Shown: piece after piece, positions 36,761 through 46,964 of the stretch
How positions within the stretch are numbered: position 1 is the first letter of the stretch
How the letters are laid out: each line of letters starts with the position of its first letter
NCBI GenBank assembly: GCA_009746045.1
Contig: RPFO01000003.1
Span: forward strand, 2,031,292-2,095,291
Direction of reading: 5' to 3'
Length of the DNA stretch: 64,000 nt
From: Mesostigma viride
Taxonomy: Eukaryota; Streptophyta; Mesostigmatophyceae; Mesostigmatales; Mesostigmataceae
The notes under the pieces: model-generated
The model's database searches: none
Told to the model about the DNA's origin: nothing
Seen by the model: the letters and a program-made list of their open reading frames with translations, nothing else
Made by a program: the position numbers and the translations under genes

Positions 36761-38306
36761 CTATTCCAAAACTGGCTGGACTTGGTTTGATGCCATGCCT
36801 TCTGCCTTCTGGCCATTCAGCAGCTCGCAGTGTTTTGCTTGTGCCGCGCTGTCCGGGGTATTTTCCTGCACGCAAACAGCAGAGAGTTTGGACCATTGGG
36901 TTGCGCAAGTAGTCAGAAAAAGAATACACAACAAAACCGCAATGCAAACTCATCAACAATTATAAAGATGGTAACATTTCCGTATCTGAGGAGCTGCGGA
37001 ACTTACACATGGGATTGGTAGGCTTGAGCAGGATTCTGTCGGTGCAGATCTCTCCGCTTGTTTGTTGATGATGGCGTTCTTCTCAGCGAGCTCCTCTTGC
37101 ATTTTTTTCAACTGCAACATCATGTTGGCAAGCACGGATTCCACCGATGACTCTGGTCCTCCCGTGGAGGGTGGCAGTGGGGCCGGAGGGGCTGGCACGG
37201 CCGTGGAGGGTGGCAGTGGGGCCGAAGGGGCTGGCACGGCCGTGGAGGGTGGCAGTGGGGCCGGAGGGGCTGGCACGGCCGTGGAGGGTGGCAGTGGGGC
37301 CGGAGGGGCTGGCACGGCCGTGGAGGGTGGCAGCAGTGGGGCCGGAGGGGCTGGCACGGCCGTGGAGGGTGGCAGTGGGGCTGGCACATCCGGGGGGGAA
37401 GGCACTTGACTCGTGTTCGTTTCTTCTGCCTTTCCAGGCAGGTCGTTCACCGTAACATTGCCCAACATCACCCATGAGAGCTCGCCAGACCCCTCCTCAC
37501 CGTAGTGCAATTTCCTCAGATCAAAGCAATACCTTGATTCTGGCTCATCCCCGTTAGGAAACGCAAGCGTCCACGGGGACTTGTTCCGTGGCTTGACCAT
37601 AGCAATGCGGCCTACATCCCACACCAACTCATCCCCCAATCTCAGCTGCTTGCGCGCCTTCAGCAACCATTTTTGAGCTATGATGGTGCCAACCGGTACG
37701 GTGGTCGTTGTCACCTCTGTTGGAAGAGGCAACACAGTGGCCTGAGCTAGGGAGCACCTGCTTGATGTAGTGCATCAACCCCAGATCTGAAGGTGGTGGG
37801 CACTGAGCACGTGTCTTAGGTGCTGTTTGCGGCTGTGGAAGGACGGCAATGTTCTCTTCTAGAGGCTGCGGCGATGGCAGGACTGGATCATTTGTTGCAG
37901 ATGGGGACTTGGTCTCTGTTGATCCGCGCCGGGCCTTGGAAACTGGCGCTGGTGTCATGCCCTTCCTCTTTGAAGAAGCCTGCGAAGGCACTGCACACAT
38001 CAATTGCAAAAGAGAGACTTTGTTGGAATCATAAAAACAAACAGGGAATGCATTTACAAATGGGAAACGGGGAAGCTGCTGGTGAATGGGGGTTATGTAT
38101 GCTATGGTGGCAAACGAACATAGCAAGGTCTTAATAAGGTTGAGCGAAAAGAAGATTAGAGTGCATCGTCAGTGCAGAAACTGAGATACTTGCTAAGTAA
38201 AATACAGGTATGCCAATGCAAAAAGAGACAAGAATAAAACAACCACGATTGGAAGTGATCTGATATTACTTACAGGGAATGGCCTGCTGCGTCACAGGTT
38301 CATCAC
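36761..38306 (-). pseudogene. 3' part of a multi-exon gene split by an 18.8-kb insertion (unrecognised Pro/Ala-rich protein)
   Basis: This is the second half of the gene whose first half is at 57119-58711. Exon C resumes at 38306 and ends at 38274 (donor CCCT|GTAAGT). Exon D is 37990-37758, exon E 37714-37007 (donor TGT|GTAAGT) and terminal exon F 36865-36761 (acceptor GCGTGCAG, stop TAG). Phases fit throughout. Between D and E the frame changes: either a 43-nt GT-AG intron (37715-37757) or a 1-base indel. Exon E encodes a compact Trp/Gly-containing region (about 60-70 residues ending ELSWVMLG), then five to six 13-residue Pro/Ala repeats, a short coiled coil and a polar tail. The full protein would be about 678 residues. 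No known domain is recognised. As it stands the gene cannot give a normal product unless the insertion is removed. Confidence 0.7.
37150..37395 (-). repeat. 39-bp coding minisatellite (PAPPAPLPPSTAV repeat)
   Basis: Five to six near-identical 39-bp units inside exon E of the split gene encode a 13-residue Pro/Ala repeat on the minus strand. One unit has a 3-bp insertion. The length is a multiple of three, so copy number can change without breaking the frame. Antisense frames over it are shadows. Confidence 0.85.
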
Positions 38307-38396
38307 CAGAGTGAGATCGTACGTTATACGCGTTATACGGTCACGGTGGAGTATAATGTATAATACGGTATAATACGGTATAATACGGTATTATAC

Positions 38397-38967
38397 TGTT
38401 ACGTCGCGTAACAATTCGTTGTAGTTACGGACGTAAATTAGGTCCTTGGCCTCGGTTGTTCCTAGGTTACGTGCAGTTCTAGTTTGGACATGATTGTCCC
38501 CGTAACAGTACTGTGGTATAGTGGGTGCCTTTGGGCGCCGCGCCGCGTACTATATTAGTGGTCCTTATCCTTTTGTAGAATGTAGTGGACAGGCGTGCAT
38601 CTGTGCACCTGCTTGTGTTTCTGTGTTTCTGCAGGCGAGGGCCAGGTCGGCCCGAGCCTGTTGGACCGTTGGTGACCATTTATGCACGTTCCACTCCTTG
38701 TGTGGTCACTCGGCGTGTGTTAAATGAATTAGCACATATTAGCTTGGGTCACGGCAGTTTAGTTGTGTTTCCTTCCTCTTTTCCTGGAGTAAACGGGTTT
38801 GATTAAATGGCCTATGGCGTATTACAGTAGTACATATGTAAATGCATTGAGATCTGGTTCGTCTCGGTCGTCTTTCGCTAGGGGTGTAAATAGAAGCAGC
38901 CTCACTAGTTTAGGTAGTATCAGGACAGGTAGAGGTAGAGGTGGCGGCCGAGGCTTGCGGCGTAACA
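38397..38967 (+). repeat. 5' LTR of the gypsy element
   Basis: 571 bp from TGTTACGTCG to GCGTAACA. It carries short inverted ends (TGTTAC/GTAACA). A putative PBS begins at 38969 (TGGACTCGGAGG), complementary to a tRNA 3' end ending in CCA. Confidence 0.95.
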
Positions 38968-39494
38968 ATGGACTCGGAGGTAGTTTAGATAGAGAGCGAG
39001 ACGACGATCCTTTGCAACATACGTCATTGAATCAACCCTTCCGCGGCTGGGAAAAAGAAGACGACACGTACTTGACAGGTAATGGGCGGGTCGCCGTCAA
39101 GCTAGGAGGATAGTGCTGCCTGATTCAGGACACGCCCTGCCTAGACGTTAGACCTGCTCGAAGCGGAAAATCCTTTCGTATATAGCTCCTGCTCCTCGTC
39201 TTGTTTCCTTAGAAAGATGGTTTACTGCCGTAGACAGTTGCTGGTTTTGGTTCGACGATAGAGAGACGGCTAGCGTCTCGTAGATTACCCTTTTTCTGCA
39301 TCGTGCCTGCTTCGTATTTAGACGACCCTTCGCCGGACGCAGAATTCTTGAAACCGGATACTTACGACCACCTGGCGCTGGAAACATCGTCCCTACGCGC
39401 GTCGTCAATCTGGTTCGGTTTCAGACACCCGAGATAAGTCGCCTTCTCCTCGTTCTCCTCATTTGACTGCTCAAGATCTACCAGGTGCGTTACC

Positions 39495-39887
39495 ATGAGC
39501 CAACGGCGATCTTTTACTGCTCCTTCCCATTCTTCTAGCGATAATAGTCTAGCTAAATATTACGTAGTGATTACGCCTCAATGGTCCTCCATTTTCCTTT
39601 CTTGGTCCGACGCTAGGAAGATCGTTCAGAATCGTGAATATAACGTAATTAGGTATAAGAAATTTATGTCCTTTGAAGAAGCTCAGCAGTTCCTTATAGA
39701 TCATAGCCAAACAGATTTAGGCCTGCATGTACGCCCTACTCCTCATGGTCGCCCTCCAGTAGAAGCTCTAGTCTTTGCTACCCCTCCTTCTTCTCCCCCT
39801 AAACGGGCTGCATCTGCATCTGCTTCAGATACTCCTCTCACTTTGGAGTTTGGTTCCCTATCCATTACTGTTGTTAAAAAGGATTGA
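39495..39887 (+). CDS. Small ORF0 with RNase H1 N-terminal/viroplasmin-like domain
   Basis: A 130-residue protein between the 5' LTR and gag. Residues of about 20-75 read AKYYVVITPQWSSIFLSWSD and then an RKIV...EYNVIRYKKFMSFEEAQQFL-type pattern. This is the layout of the small domain found at the N-terminus of eukaryotic RNase H1 and in caulimovirus viroplasmin (binding of RNA/DNA hybrids; pattern Y-V-V, then W, then Y-K-x-F-x-S-x-E-E-A). The C-terminal 50 residues are Pro/Ser-rich. A separate reading frame for this domain upstream of gag is unusual for Ty3 elements. The ATG at 39495 is the first good start. The family call is by pattern only. Confidence 0.62.
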   Translation: MSQRRSFTAPSHSSSDNSLAKYYVVITPQWSSIFLSWSDARKIVQNREYNVIRYKKFMSFEEAQQFLIDHSQTDLGLHVRPTPHGRPPVEALVFATPPSSPPKRAASASASDTPLTLEFGSLSITVVKKD

Positions 39888-39980
39888 TTTTAATTTTGTT
39901 CCTGCTGCAGACCTTCAAGGTTTTTCCTTTTTCTTTTGTTGCTTTCTTCTTTTGATTCCTATTCCTTTACGTAATTAAAG

Positions 39981-41711
39981 ATGGATCCAGTGGGTGGAGA
40001 TATGTCGCCTATACCTACCAATAATAATAATAATACTACTACTAATAACATTAACAATAACAATACTCGTGGTAACCGACGGGACTCCTTGGAAACGGTA
40101 CACCATCTCACTCCTCAAGGTATTCTGCGTACCTCACCGCCTTCTCCTGTTGCTGGTGGTCGCCGTCGTCCCTCAATTACCCCACCTACCTATGAACAAC
40201 GTATTTCCCAAGTCAGATTTAGTGAGGAACCTTCTTTCGTTGTGAACCAGGCCCCTGCCCCTTCTGCAACCTTGGCTCACCCCTCCAGCAGGTCCTCACA
40301 CACTAACAATGCTCCTAGGCCTCCTTCCCACCCTGTGCCTTCAATGCCTGCTATTAACACGGGTCGTACCTCGGCCCCTGTCGGCCCTTCTGGGCGCCCT
40401 AGTGCAGTCCCCTTTTTCCCACCTGCTTCCTGGTCCTACCCTGAGACGGCCTATGAGGCTGCCCAGGTTCCTACCCGTGTGGCTGATTTAGAAGTTAATA
40501 ATGATTTCAGTACCATGCCCCTAGATGATAGGAATTATGATCATTTTGCCTATTCCTCTCTTCGTGAGCAATATACTGTCCCCTTCTCCTATGGGCACCA
40601 TCCGGAAACGGTGGCTCCCTCTAGACCCCTACCCAAGACTTTTCCTATCCCTTCCTTCTATCCCGCTTATGTAGCAGTGGAAGATAGTGGCCCTATGGGA
40701 AAAACTGATTCTTCTAATCCCCCTAAGCCTCCTGCTCTTCCCCTCTTTGCCAACCTTCCTAAGCTGGATGTCAAGTCTACCCCTCAACAGTTTTTCACCT
40801 TCATTATGTTGCTCACCCAGAACACAGAGTCCTGGCAGAACCACAATAGGTGGCGCCTCTCTGATGCTGTACTAGTTCCTCATTATCTTACTACCTGCAT
40901 TACTCCTGAACTTGCTAACCTCATCCAGTGTGAGTCTCTTGCCTCTCATGCCTACCCAAACTCTGTAGCAGAATTGTTCAAGCGTTTAGAGAACCATTTA
41001 GTCCCTCCCGATGCAGATTGGCAGGATAGATTATCCTTTGGCACCTTGCAGCAGGGTACCAAGTCCTTCAAAGAATATATGAAAGAGTTTGATGCTCAGA
41101 TGGTACGAATTAGGGATTTGTCGGGTGCAGAAGTACGTGCTCGCTTCCTTCAGGGCCTCAGTAGACCCTTATTGCGTGAAGTCAAGCGCCAGTTCTCTGC
41201 CTACCGTTTTACTGACCTGCCCCTCAAGCATGTGCGTCAGCATCTTTTACGAGTAGCAGATTTCTTCTCCACACCTTCTCTTCCTACCCGTTCCCGTATT
41301 AATAATATAAGCCTTACCCCTGAGGAGGAGAACTCCTATGTAGAAGAATTAGATATCTGTGTGACTGACCTTTCAGCTCTGGATGTCTCTCATATTACCT
41401 GCTATCATTGTAAGGAAGTAGGTCACCTTAAACGTGAATGCCCCAAGTTCCTTTCGGGTGCTCCCCCTCATCCCGACGCTCGCCCTCCTCGTACCCCTCA
41501 GCGTGCTCCTATTCGTCCCACTTCAGGACGCATTCCTTCAGCTACCCCTAGTAGGCTGAATGCTGTGCAGACAGGATCCCCAGGGTTCCCCTATGATAAT
41601 CAGGCTCCCGCACCCTCTTCAATCCCTCGTGACCCTCCAGCAGTGGCTTTTCCGCCAGGGTCTTCTTCGGGGTTCGTTCCTATGGATTTGGGGGGGGAGG
41701 GGGAACAGTAG
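39981..41711 (+). CDS. gag: Gag protein with CCHC zinc knuckle (gypsy element)
   Basis: 576 residues. The N-terminal 230 residues are low-complexity, rich in Asn, Pro and Ser. The middle holds a retrotransposon-type capsid region (about 260-430, including ELFKRLENHLV and TLQQGTKSFKEYMKEFDAQM, which fits the usual Ty3 Gag fold). A zinc knuckle, CYHCKEVGHLKREC, starts at residue 474. The tail is Pro-rich. It forms the particle and packages RNA. The stop at 41709-41711 is overlapped by the pol frame, which is -1 relative to gag. The gene is intact. Confidence 0.9.
   Translation: MDPVGGDMSPIPTNNNNNTTTNNINNNNTRGNRRDSLETVHHLTPQGILRTSPPSPVAGGRRRPSITPPTYEQRISQVRFSEEPSFVVNQAPAPSATLAHPSSRSSHTNNAPRPPSHPVPSMPAINTGRTSAPVGPSGRPSAVPFFPPASWSYPETAYEAAQVPTRVADLEVNNDFSTMPLDDRNYDHFAYSSLREQYTVPFSYGHHPETVAPSRPLPKTFPIPSFYPAYVAVEDSGPMGKTDSSNPPKPPALPLFANLPKLDVKSTPQQFFTFIMLLTQNTESWQNHNRWRLSDAVLVPHYLTTCITPELANLIQCESLASHAYPNSVAELFKRLENHLVPPDADWQDRLSFGTLQQGTKSFKEYMKEFDAQMVRIRDLSGAEVRARFLQGLSRPLLREVKRQFSAYRFTDLPLKHVRQHLLRVADFFSTPSLPTRSRINNISLTPEEENSYVEELDICVTDLSALDVSHITCYHCKEVGHLKRECPKFLSGAPPHPDARPPRTPQRAPIRPTSGRIPSATPSRLNAVQTGSPGFPYDNQAPAPSSIPRDPPAVAFPPGSSSGFVPMDLGGEGEQ
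41688..41711 (+). promoter_or_regulatory. Probable -1 ribosomal frameshift site, gag to pol
   Basis: The run of eight G (41690-41697) gives the heptamer G GGG GGG in the gag frame (TTG GGG GGG), fitting X-XXY-YYZ. Slipping back one base leads into the pol frame, which is open from there through the gag stop into protease. No downstream pseudoknot was checked. Confidence 0.55.
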
Positions 41712-43505
41712 GCCTGTCAGCCGGGGGTAACCTGGACAGGTCCTTAGATAGTACCCCAGATATTAATTTTTGCTTGCCTGTTTTTATAACCTCTGTAGGA
41801 GCTGAATCATCCCTACCACTACGTGTGCGTCCTCTTATGTTCTTGAATGGTGGTTTAACCGTCCCTCACACTGTTGTAGACCCCTTCTTGCATGCTGATG
41901 AACTCTTGAATGTCTCTGTGTTGGTAGATAGCGGTGCGGCTAGCTCCTTTGTGAGCGAGGCCCTAGTTAGACGTTTAGGACTAGTCCCTACCCCTCACAC
42001 CAAACCCGTTACTGTTCATTATGCTGATGGTCGCACCAGTCATTCCCCGGGTACGGTGTCCCTTCCCATGGTTATACAAGGACGTACTGTCAACCTGACG
42101 GCCACTATAGGCCCTATCACTACCGCTGATGTATTACTAGGATTAGATTGGCACCAGGATAATAAGATTACTATTAATTATGATACCATGGTCATTTGGT
42201 TTCCAGATAGCTCTTACTGGGTACCTGAACGTCATTATAGATTGGAAAATTTATCCTTGGTAGATATTACTCCTCCTACACCTGTTGATCCTCCTGTAAG
42301 ACCTATACCTGAAGTAATAATGTCAAATGACGAATTACGTTCTGAATTAAAGCAAAATGGATACCTATTATGTATGTTCCTTCAGTTAGAAGTACAACAG
42401 ATACCTATCACTAACAATAGTGTGGATATAGATGTAAATACAGTGGATACAATAGGAGTAGGATTTACTGAAAATGAAATAGTAAGATACATGGCTGTGA
42501 TAGATTCCTCAAAAGTATTTGAAGAAAAGACTCCTTCTTATCCTCCTCCTCGTTCTGTTTTACACCGTGTAGTTATCAAGGACGGTGCAGTTCCTACGCA
42601 CTCTCCGATGTATAGAATGGGCCCTACCGAGTTAAAGGAACTAAAACAGATTTTAGTGTCATTATTAGAAGCAGGATTGATAGAGCCTAGTAACTCCCCC
42701 TACTCAGCTGGTGTCCTGTTAGTTCCTAAGCCAAATGGCAAGTTTCGCCTAGTTACTGATTATAGGAAGTTGAATGATATTACTGTGAAATCTAAATACC
42801 CTCTACCTCGTATTGACGATATATTTAATAAGGTTAAAGGTTCCACTTGTTTCACAGTACTGGATTGTGCGGATGGTTTTTGGCAGTTGCGGATAGCTCC
42901 TGAGGATTGCCATAAAACCGCCTTTGCTACCCCTTTTGGTCATTACCAGTTTAGAGTAGCGGCTATGGGACTCTGTAACTCGCCTGCCTCTTTTCAAATG
43001 TTAATGAATGAAGTGCTTAGACCTGTTATGGGAAATTCTCATCTTCCTCAGGTGTCCTCTGATCTAAAGGATCCCTCCTTCTCCTCTGTTTCTTTATCTG
43101 AGCATGACCGTTCTTGTGCTCAAGCTTATTTAGATGATATTCTTATTTACTCTCCTGATTTCGAAACGCACCTACGTGATTTAAAGAAAGTATTAGAAAT
43201 AATGGCTGAAAATTCTTTGTGGGCGCGCCGTGCTAAAGTGCGTTCGGGTAGGAGTGTCCCATTTTTAGGGCACGTTCTGTCAGATGCCGGGGTCGCTACC
43301 GACCCGGATAAAACTAAGTCAATTCAGGAATGGCCTACTCCTACCGACGTTAAAGGTGTACGTAGTTTCCTAGGAATTGCTTCTTACTATAGGCGTTTTA
43401 TCCCGCGTTTCGCCACTATAGCAGCCCCTATTAATCATTTATTAAAGAAGGATATCCCCTTTGTTTGGAGTAGTGAGTGTCAGTCTGCTTTTCAGTGCCT
43501 AAAAT
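41697..43505 (+). pseudogene. pol: Pol N-terminal part: protease and reverse transcriptase
   Basis: The reading frame, entered by -1 frameshift, first encodes an aspartic protease (LVDSGAASSFVSEALV, active site DSGA, and LLGLDW). It then encodes a Ty3-type reverse transcriptase: LVTDYRKLNDITVKSKYPLP, the LDCADGFWQLRI motif, AFATPFGHYQF, the catalytic YLDDILIYS (second Asp pair) at about 43125-43150, and the thumb/connection region with SFLGIASYYRRFI. It makes cDNA from element RNA. The frame is cut by a LINE insertion after ...SAFQCLK at 43505, so RT is separated from RNase H. Confidence 0.88.
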
Positions 43506-44510
43506 TTTTCCGGGTAAATGGGTATTTTTATTAACCAATAGGAATATCATTAGGTGAAGAGGTACCACGTATCGACCAGCTGGTTACCCTCTGAGGGTAG
43601 TGTGATAGGTGAAAGGTTTAGAAAGGAGCATTGTGTGACCAGGGGAGCCAAGTGACGCGCGTAAGGTCACCGTGAGGAATGCAAGTAAACACCATGTTGC
43701 GTCCCAGGAGAGCATGGAAGAGCTCCAAGGGGCTGGGCCTGTCATTGTTGGGCCCGGGGTCCCACACCTTGTATTGTTCTTGCGCCAAGAGCCAAGCGCG
43801 ACGCATTGCTGAGTTCCAGAGGAAGATAAACCGCCTCACAACGGCGGCTTTGGTGTATTCGTGCCGCACTTTGAAAACCGTCTCGTTCCGGATAGTCCAG
43901 ATCGCGTATAGCATATTAGTTCGGAGCCATACCCAGGCTAGTTGACTGTCGGATAGCTCCTCCCCGGGGGTCCCCGCCATACCGAATATGATACAACGCA
44001 CGGATAGCGTTAGTGTGGAATGTGGTAGCGCGGTCCATGCGGACCATACGTTAAACAACCATTGCCACACCCCGCTCACTTGGCAGTAGAGAAAGCGGTG
44101 CTCAATTGTTTCCGAAGGGAAGGTGCACAGGCATGTCGCATCGTGGTGAAACCGGCTGCTGAGGGTCGCGTTTACCCCGATGGCTCTGTGCAGTAAAAGA
44201 TGTTGAATGTCGGTCGCTCTGCGGTCCACCAAAGGGTGATCGACCGCCAGGGTGATAAGTTTAATCCAACTATATCCAGGCCATTGAAAGCCCCATCGTG
44301 GGCGGCCAGGGTGGAGCTTATGGTTCTCGTGCAATAAAATGTCATAACCCCATTCTGCCGTGTACTCGTAAAGACATTTGCTGATCCTAGACATCCCCTT
44401 GGTCAGGGTCCAGCCAAATTCCAGGGGGTCCAATGGTAAAGTATCCAATCTCGTATTGCCTACGTGTAACCAAGTGATGGCCTCCGCCGGGGTCGTGGGG
44501 TCCGGCTAAA
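43506..44510 (-). mobile_element. 5'-truncated L1-type LINE inserted in gypsy pol
   Basis: A LINE 3' fragment of about 1 kb, antisense to pol. The target CAGTGCCTAAAAT lies at 43493-43505 and is repeated at 44519-44531 and again at about 44537-44549, so it is a duplication plus an extra short tandem copy. The minus-strand 3' end holds AATAAAAATACCC before the junction. The open frame 43618-44448 (276 codons) is the C-terminus of an L1-type ORF2. Confidence 0.82.
43618..44448 (-). CDS. L1-type ORF2 C-terminus with zf-RVT-like domain (partial)
   Basis: The frame has no genuine start, because the 5' part with endonuclease and RT is missing. It contains the zinc-binding block that follows RT in plant and algal L1-type elements: HLLLHRAIGVNATL, then CLCTFPSETIEHRFLYCQVS (Cys-x-Cys, His, Cys) and a Trp-rich VWQWLFNVW. 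The downstream helix-rich part (RTNMLYAIWTIRNETVFK) also fits. This family differs from the R2-type endonuclease copies at 24-27 kb. It is uninterrupted to its stop, so the insertion is recent. Confidence 0.72.
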   Translation of the reverse strand: MDTLPLDPLEFGWTLTKGMSRISKCLYEYTAEWGYDILLHENHKLHPGRPRWGFQWPGYSWIKLITLAVDHPLVDRRATDIQHLLLHRAIGVNATLSSRFHHDATCLCTFPSETIEHRFLYCQVSGVWQWLFNVWSAWTALPHSTLTLSVRCIIFGMAGTPGEELSDSQLAWVWLRTNMLYAIWTIRNETVFKVRHEYTKAAVVRRFIFLWNSAMRRAWLLAQEQYKVWDPGPNNDRPSPLELFHALLGRNMVFTCIPHGDLTRVTWLPWSHNAPF

Positions 44511-44516
44511 ATCCCT

Positions 44517-45251
44517 ACAGTGCCTAAAATCCCTTCAGTGCCTAAAATCCCTACTCCTTTCCCCTCCTGTACTCATCCTACCGGATACTACTAAACCCTT
44601 TGTTGTCAGGCTACAGATGCTAGTAAAGTAGCTATAGGTGGTGTCCTTCTCCAGGATCAGGGTCAGGGCTTACAGCCAATTGAATATATCTCTAGGACAA
44701 TGCTCCCTGCGGAGCGTAACTATCCCGTCCACCAGCAGGAACTCTTAGCGGTGGTGTATTGTTGCCACGCGTGGCAGCACTTCCTTAAAGGTGCTCAATT
44801 TGATGTCTGCCTGAATGAACCCTGTGAGCTAGATCCTTATAGGTTAGTTATCCAAACGGATCATCGTCCCCTTACCCATCTTCTCTCCCAACCCAACCTT
44901 ACCCCTCGGCAAGCGCGCTGGATGGAATTTTTAGCACAGTTTTCCCCTTTTAAACTTCAGTATGTCAAGGGTGTAGATAACATAGTACCAGATGCACTCT
45001 CTCGTCGTGCAGACTATTCCTTCTTCGAGGACCTTGATGTTCTCAATATTACTCTAGTTCCTACTACTATGGGTGTAACCCCTTATGGTGAACTACCTGA
45101 TGATGATTCCTATGCCTACCTCTTTCATACAGCTGTTCGCATGCCTGATCTCCTTTCTCACGTAGGACTCTCTCTCCCGTGTGAGGCCCTTCCTGTGGCC
45201 TCGGTGGGGGGGAGGGGAAAAATAAAATTTCTATACCGCTTAGCCATATAG
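44517..45251 (+). pseudogene. Pol middle part: RNase H
   Basis: After the LINE, pol resumes. A one-base loss near 44613 shifts the frame just before the RNase H start (ATDASKVAIGGVLLQDQG). The domain keeps the first Asp, the Glu in HQQELLAVVYC and the Asp in IQTDHRPLTHLL, and ends with the typical YVKGVDNIVPDALSR. It degrades the RNA strand of the hybrid. A second frame change near a G/A-rich run (about 45205-45225) separates it from the integrase part. Either could be a sequencing or assembly error. Confidence 0.85.
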
Positions 45252-46888
45252 CGACTAGGTCAGGAAAGTCTTATGAAAACGTAGTCCCCCTAGGACCTCC
45301 CCTTCTCTTCGGCAAGGCGGTAGGAGATCTCTTTAAACCTGTTCTGGATACTTCTGTAGCGATGCCTACCTCTGATCTTGAACGCCTTATTAGTAGATTT
45401 ACGGCCACTGAGCCGGAAGCATTAGCTGCCATTGCTGCACATCCCCAACAATTAGGCAAGCACCCTTGTAAATTTGTAGGTGGGTTTTTATATGTGCAGA
45501 TAGCAGATTCTCCCCCTCAATGGCGCCTGTATGTCCCTCCTATCTGTCGCTCCTCCTTGCTCTTTGAGTTGCATGACTTAGCTGCTCACCAGGGTGGTAA
45601 ACGGGTACGGGACCTAGTAGCCCGCTCTTATTACTGGCCTTCCCTTTATAAGGATGTGGATGAGTATGTTAGAACTTGTCAATCTTGCCAGGAAATGAAA
45701 CCCAATAATGTAGGACAGATAGCAGAACCTAGGACCTTGCCTGACCCTATCATGCCTTGGGATTCTATCATGATGGATTTTGTAGGACCTTTTAGAAAGA
45801 ATGATAGGGGCAATGCCCAAATCCTTGTGTTCATAGATCGTTTTACTCGTATGTGCCATCTTGTGCCGTGTCCTTTAGAACTCACCGCACGTGATTGCGC
45901 ACGCCTATACCTCAATAATGTATATAGATATCATGGATTGAGTAGGCAGTTTATTAGTGATAAGGATAAATTATTTACCTCAGATTTTTGGCAGCAGTTT
46001 TTCGCTGCCATCGGTACCAAGGTTACCTACGGTACTGCCTACCACTCCTCCTCCTCTCATTTAGTAGAGCGTCTTAATAGAGTAGTAGAAGAAGCGCTTA
46101 GGCACTATGTTAATGGCTCGGGTAGTGATTGGGAGGATTATTTATGTTTGGTAGAGTTCTCCCTCAACAATTGTCCCCAAGCTGCGCATGGATATACGCC
46201 CTTCTTCTTAGATACTGGGAGACAGCCCCTTACCCCTACCTCTCTCTTAGCTAGTCCTCTACGGGACAAGGATGATGTGTCCCGAGATACTGTAGAAGGT
46301 GTACAGTCCTTACTAGATAGAATGAAAACTGCTCATGACCACGCGATCTCAGGGTATCAAAAAGCTCAGGCTAAGTACCTTGCTAGGTTGCGTGCCTCCT
46401 TAGATAGACGAGCACCTGAGATAGAAGTAGGAGATCTAGTATTAGTAGAAGGCCCCCGTGTTGGCCGTTTTGCTCATAAGTTTGAAGCAGAACTGAAGGT
46501 CAAACTTAGGCCTGCCTTCTTAGGACCCTTCCATGTGTTGTCTAGGGTAGGAAATTTCTTGTATAAGGTCGATATCCCTACCTCTTGGCAAACGCATTCA
46601 AACACCTTCCATAGGAGCCAGCTTAAACTGTACCACCCTAGTACGTTCGCTGGCAGGGAGTTAGCGCCTGCCCCTTTAGAGCATAATCCTGACACTGGGG
46701 AAGTAGAAGACGAAGTAGAAAGCATCGTGGCCCATCGAGATATCAAAAAGGGCCGCGGTACCCAGCGTCAGTATAAAGTGAAGTGGATGTATGCTCGTAG
46801 TGAAGTAGATAAGGTTTGGTATACGGAGAGTGAGCTAGATGGGTGTAGTCGCCTGCTGCAGGAATATAAAACCCTGCACAAGCTCTAG
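45252..46888 (+). CDS. Pol C-terminal part: integrase with chromodomain
   Basis: The first ATG is at 45362, though the frame is open from about 45230. The HHCC zinc site (H...HQGGKRVRDLVARSYYWPSL...CQSC) comes first. The catalytic core follows with D in MMDFVGPF (about 45775), D in ISDKDKLFTSDFW (about 45958) and E in LVERLNRVVEEAL (about 46065). The usual HPQTDGQTER stretch is replaced by HSSSSHLVER. A GPY/F-like region is followed by a chromodomain (about 46717-46880; IVAHRDIKKGRGTQRQYKVK and a Trp/Tyr pair). In chromoviruses this domain steers integration to marked chromatin. It ends at 46888. Confidence 0.9.
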
Positions 46889-46964
46889 TCGTAGGCCTTC
46901 TCCTCTCTTATGTTATGTCTGCTGTCGACGGGTGGTTGGTTGTCCCCTCCCCTCCGCAGCCGTC

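Noticed and set aside
37062-37475. Plus-strand Gly/Ala-rich frames opposite exon E
   Set aside because: They are antisense shadows of the 39-bp coding repeat. The minus strand has the splice sites and the intact domain.
38479-38806. Short frames repeated identically at 49737-50064
   Set aside because: They lie inside the two LTRs and are not element genes.
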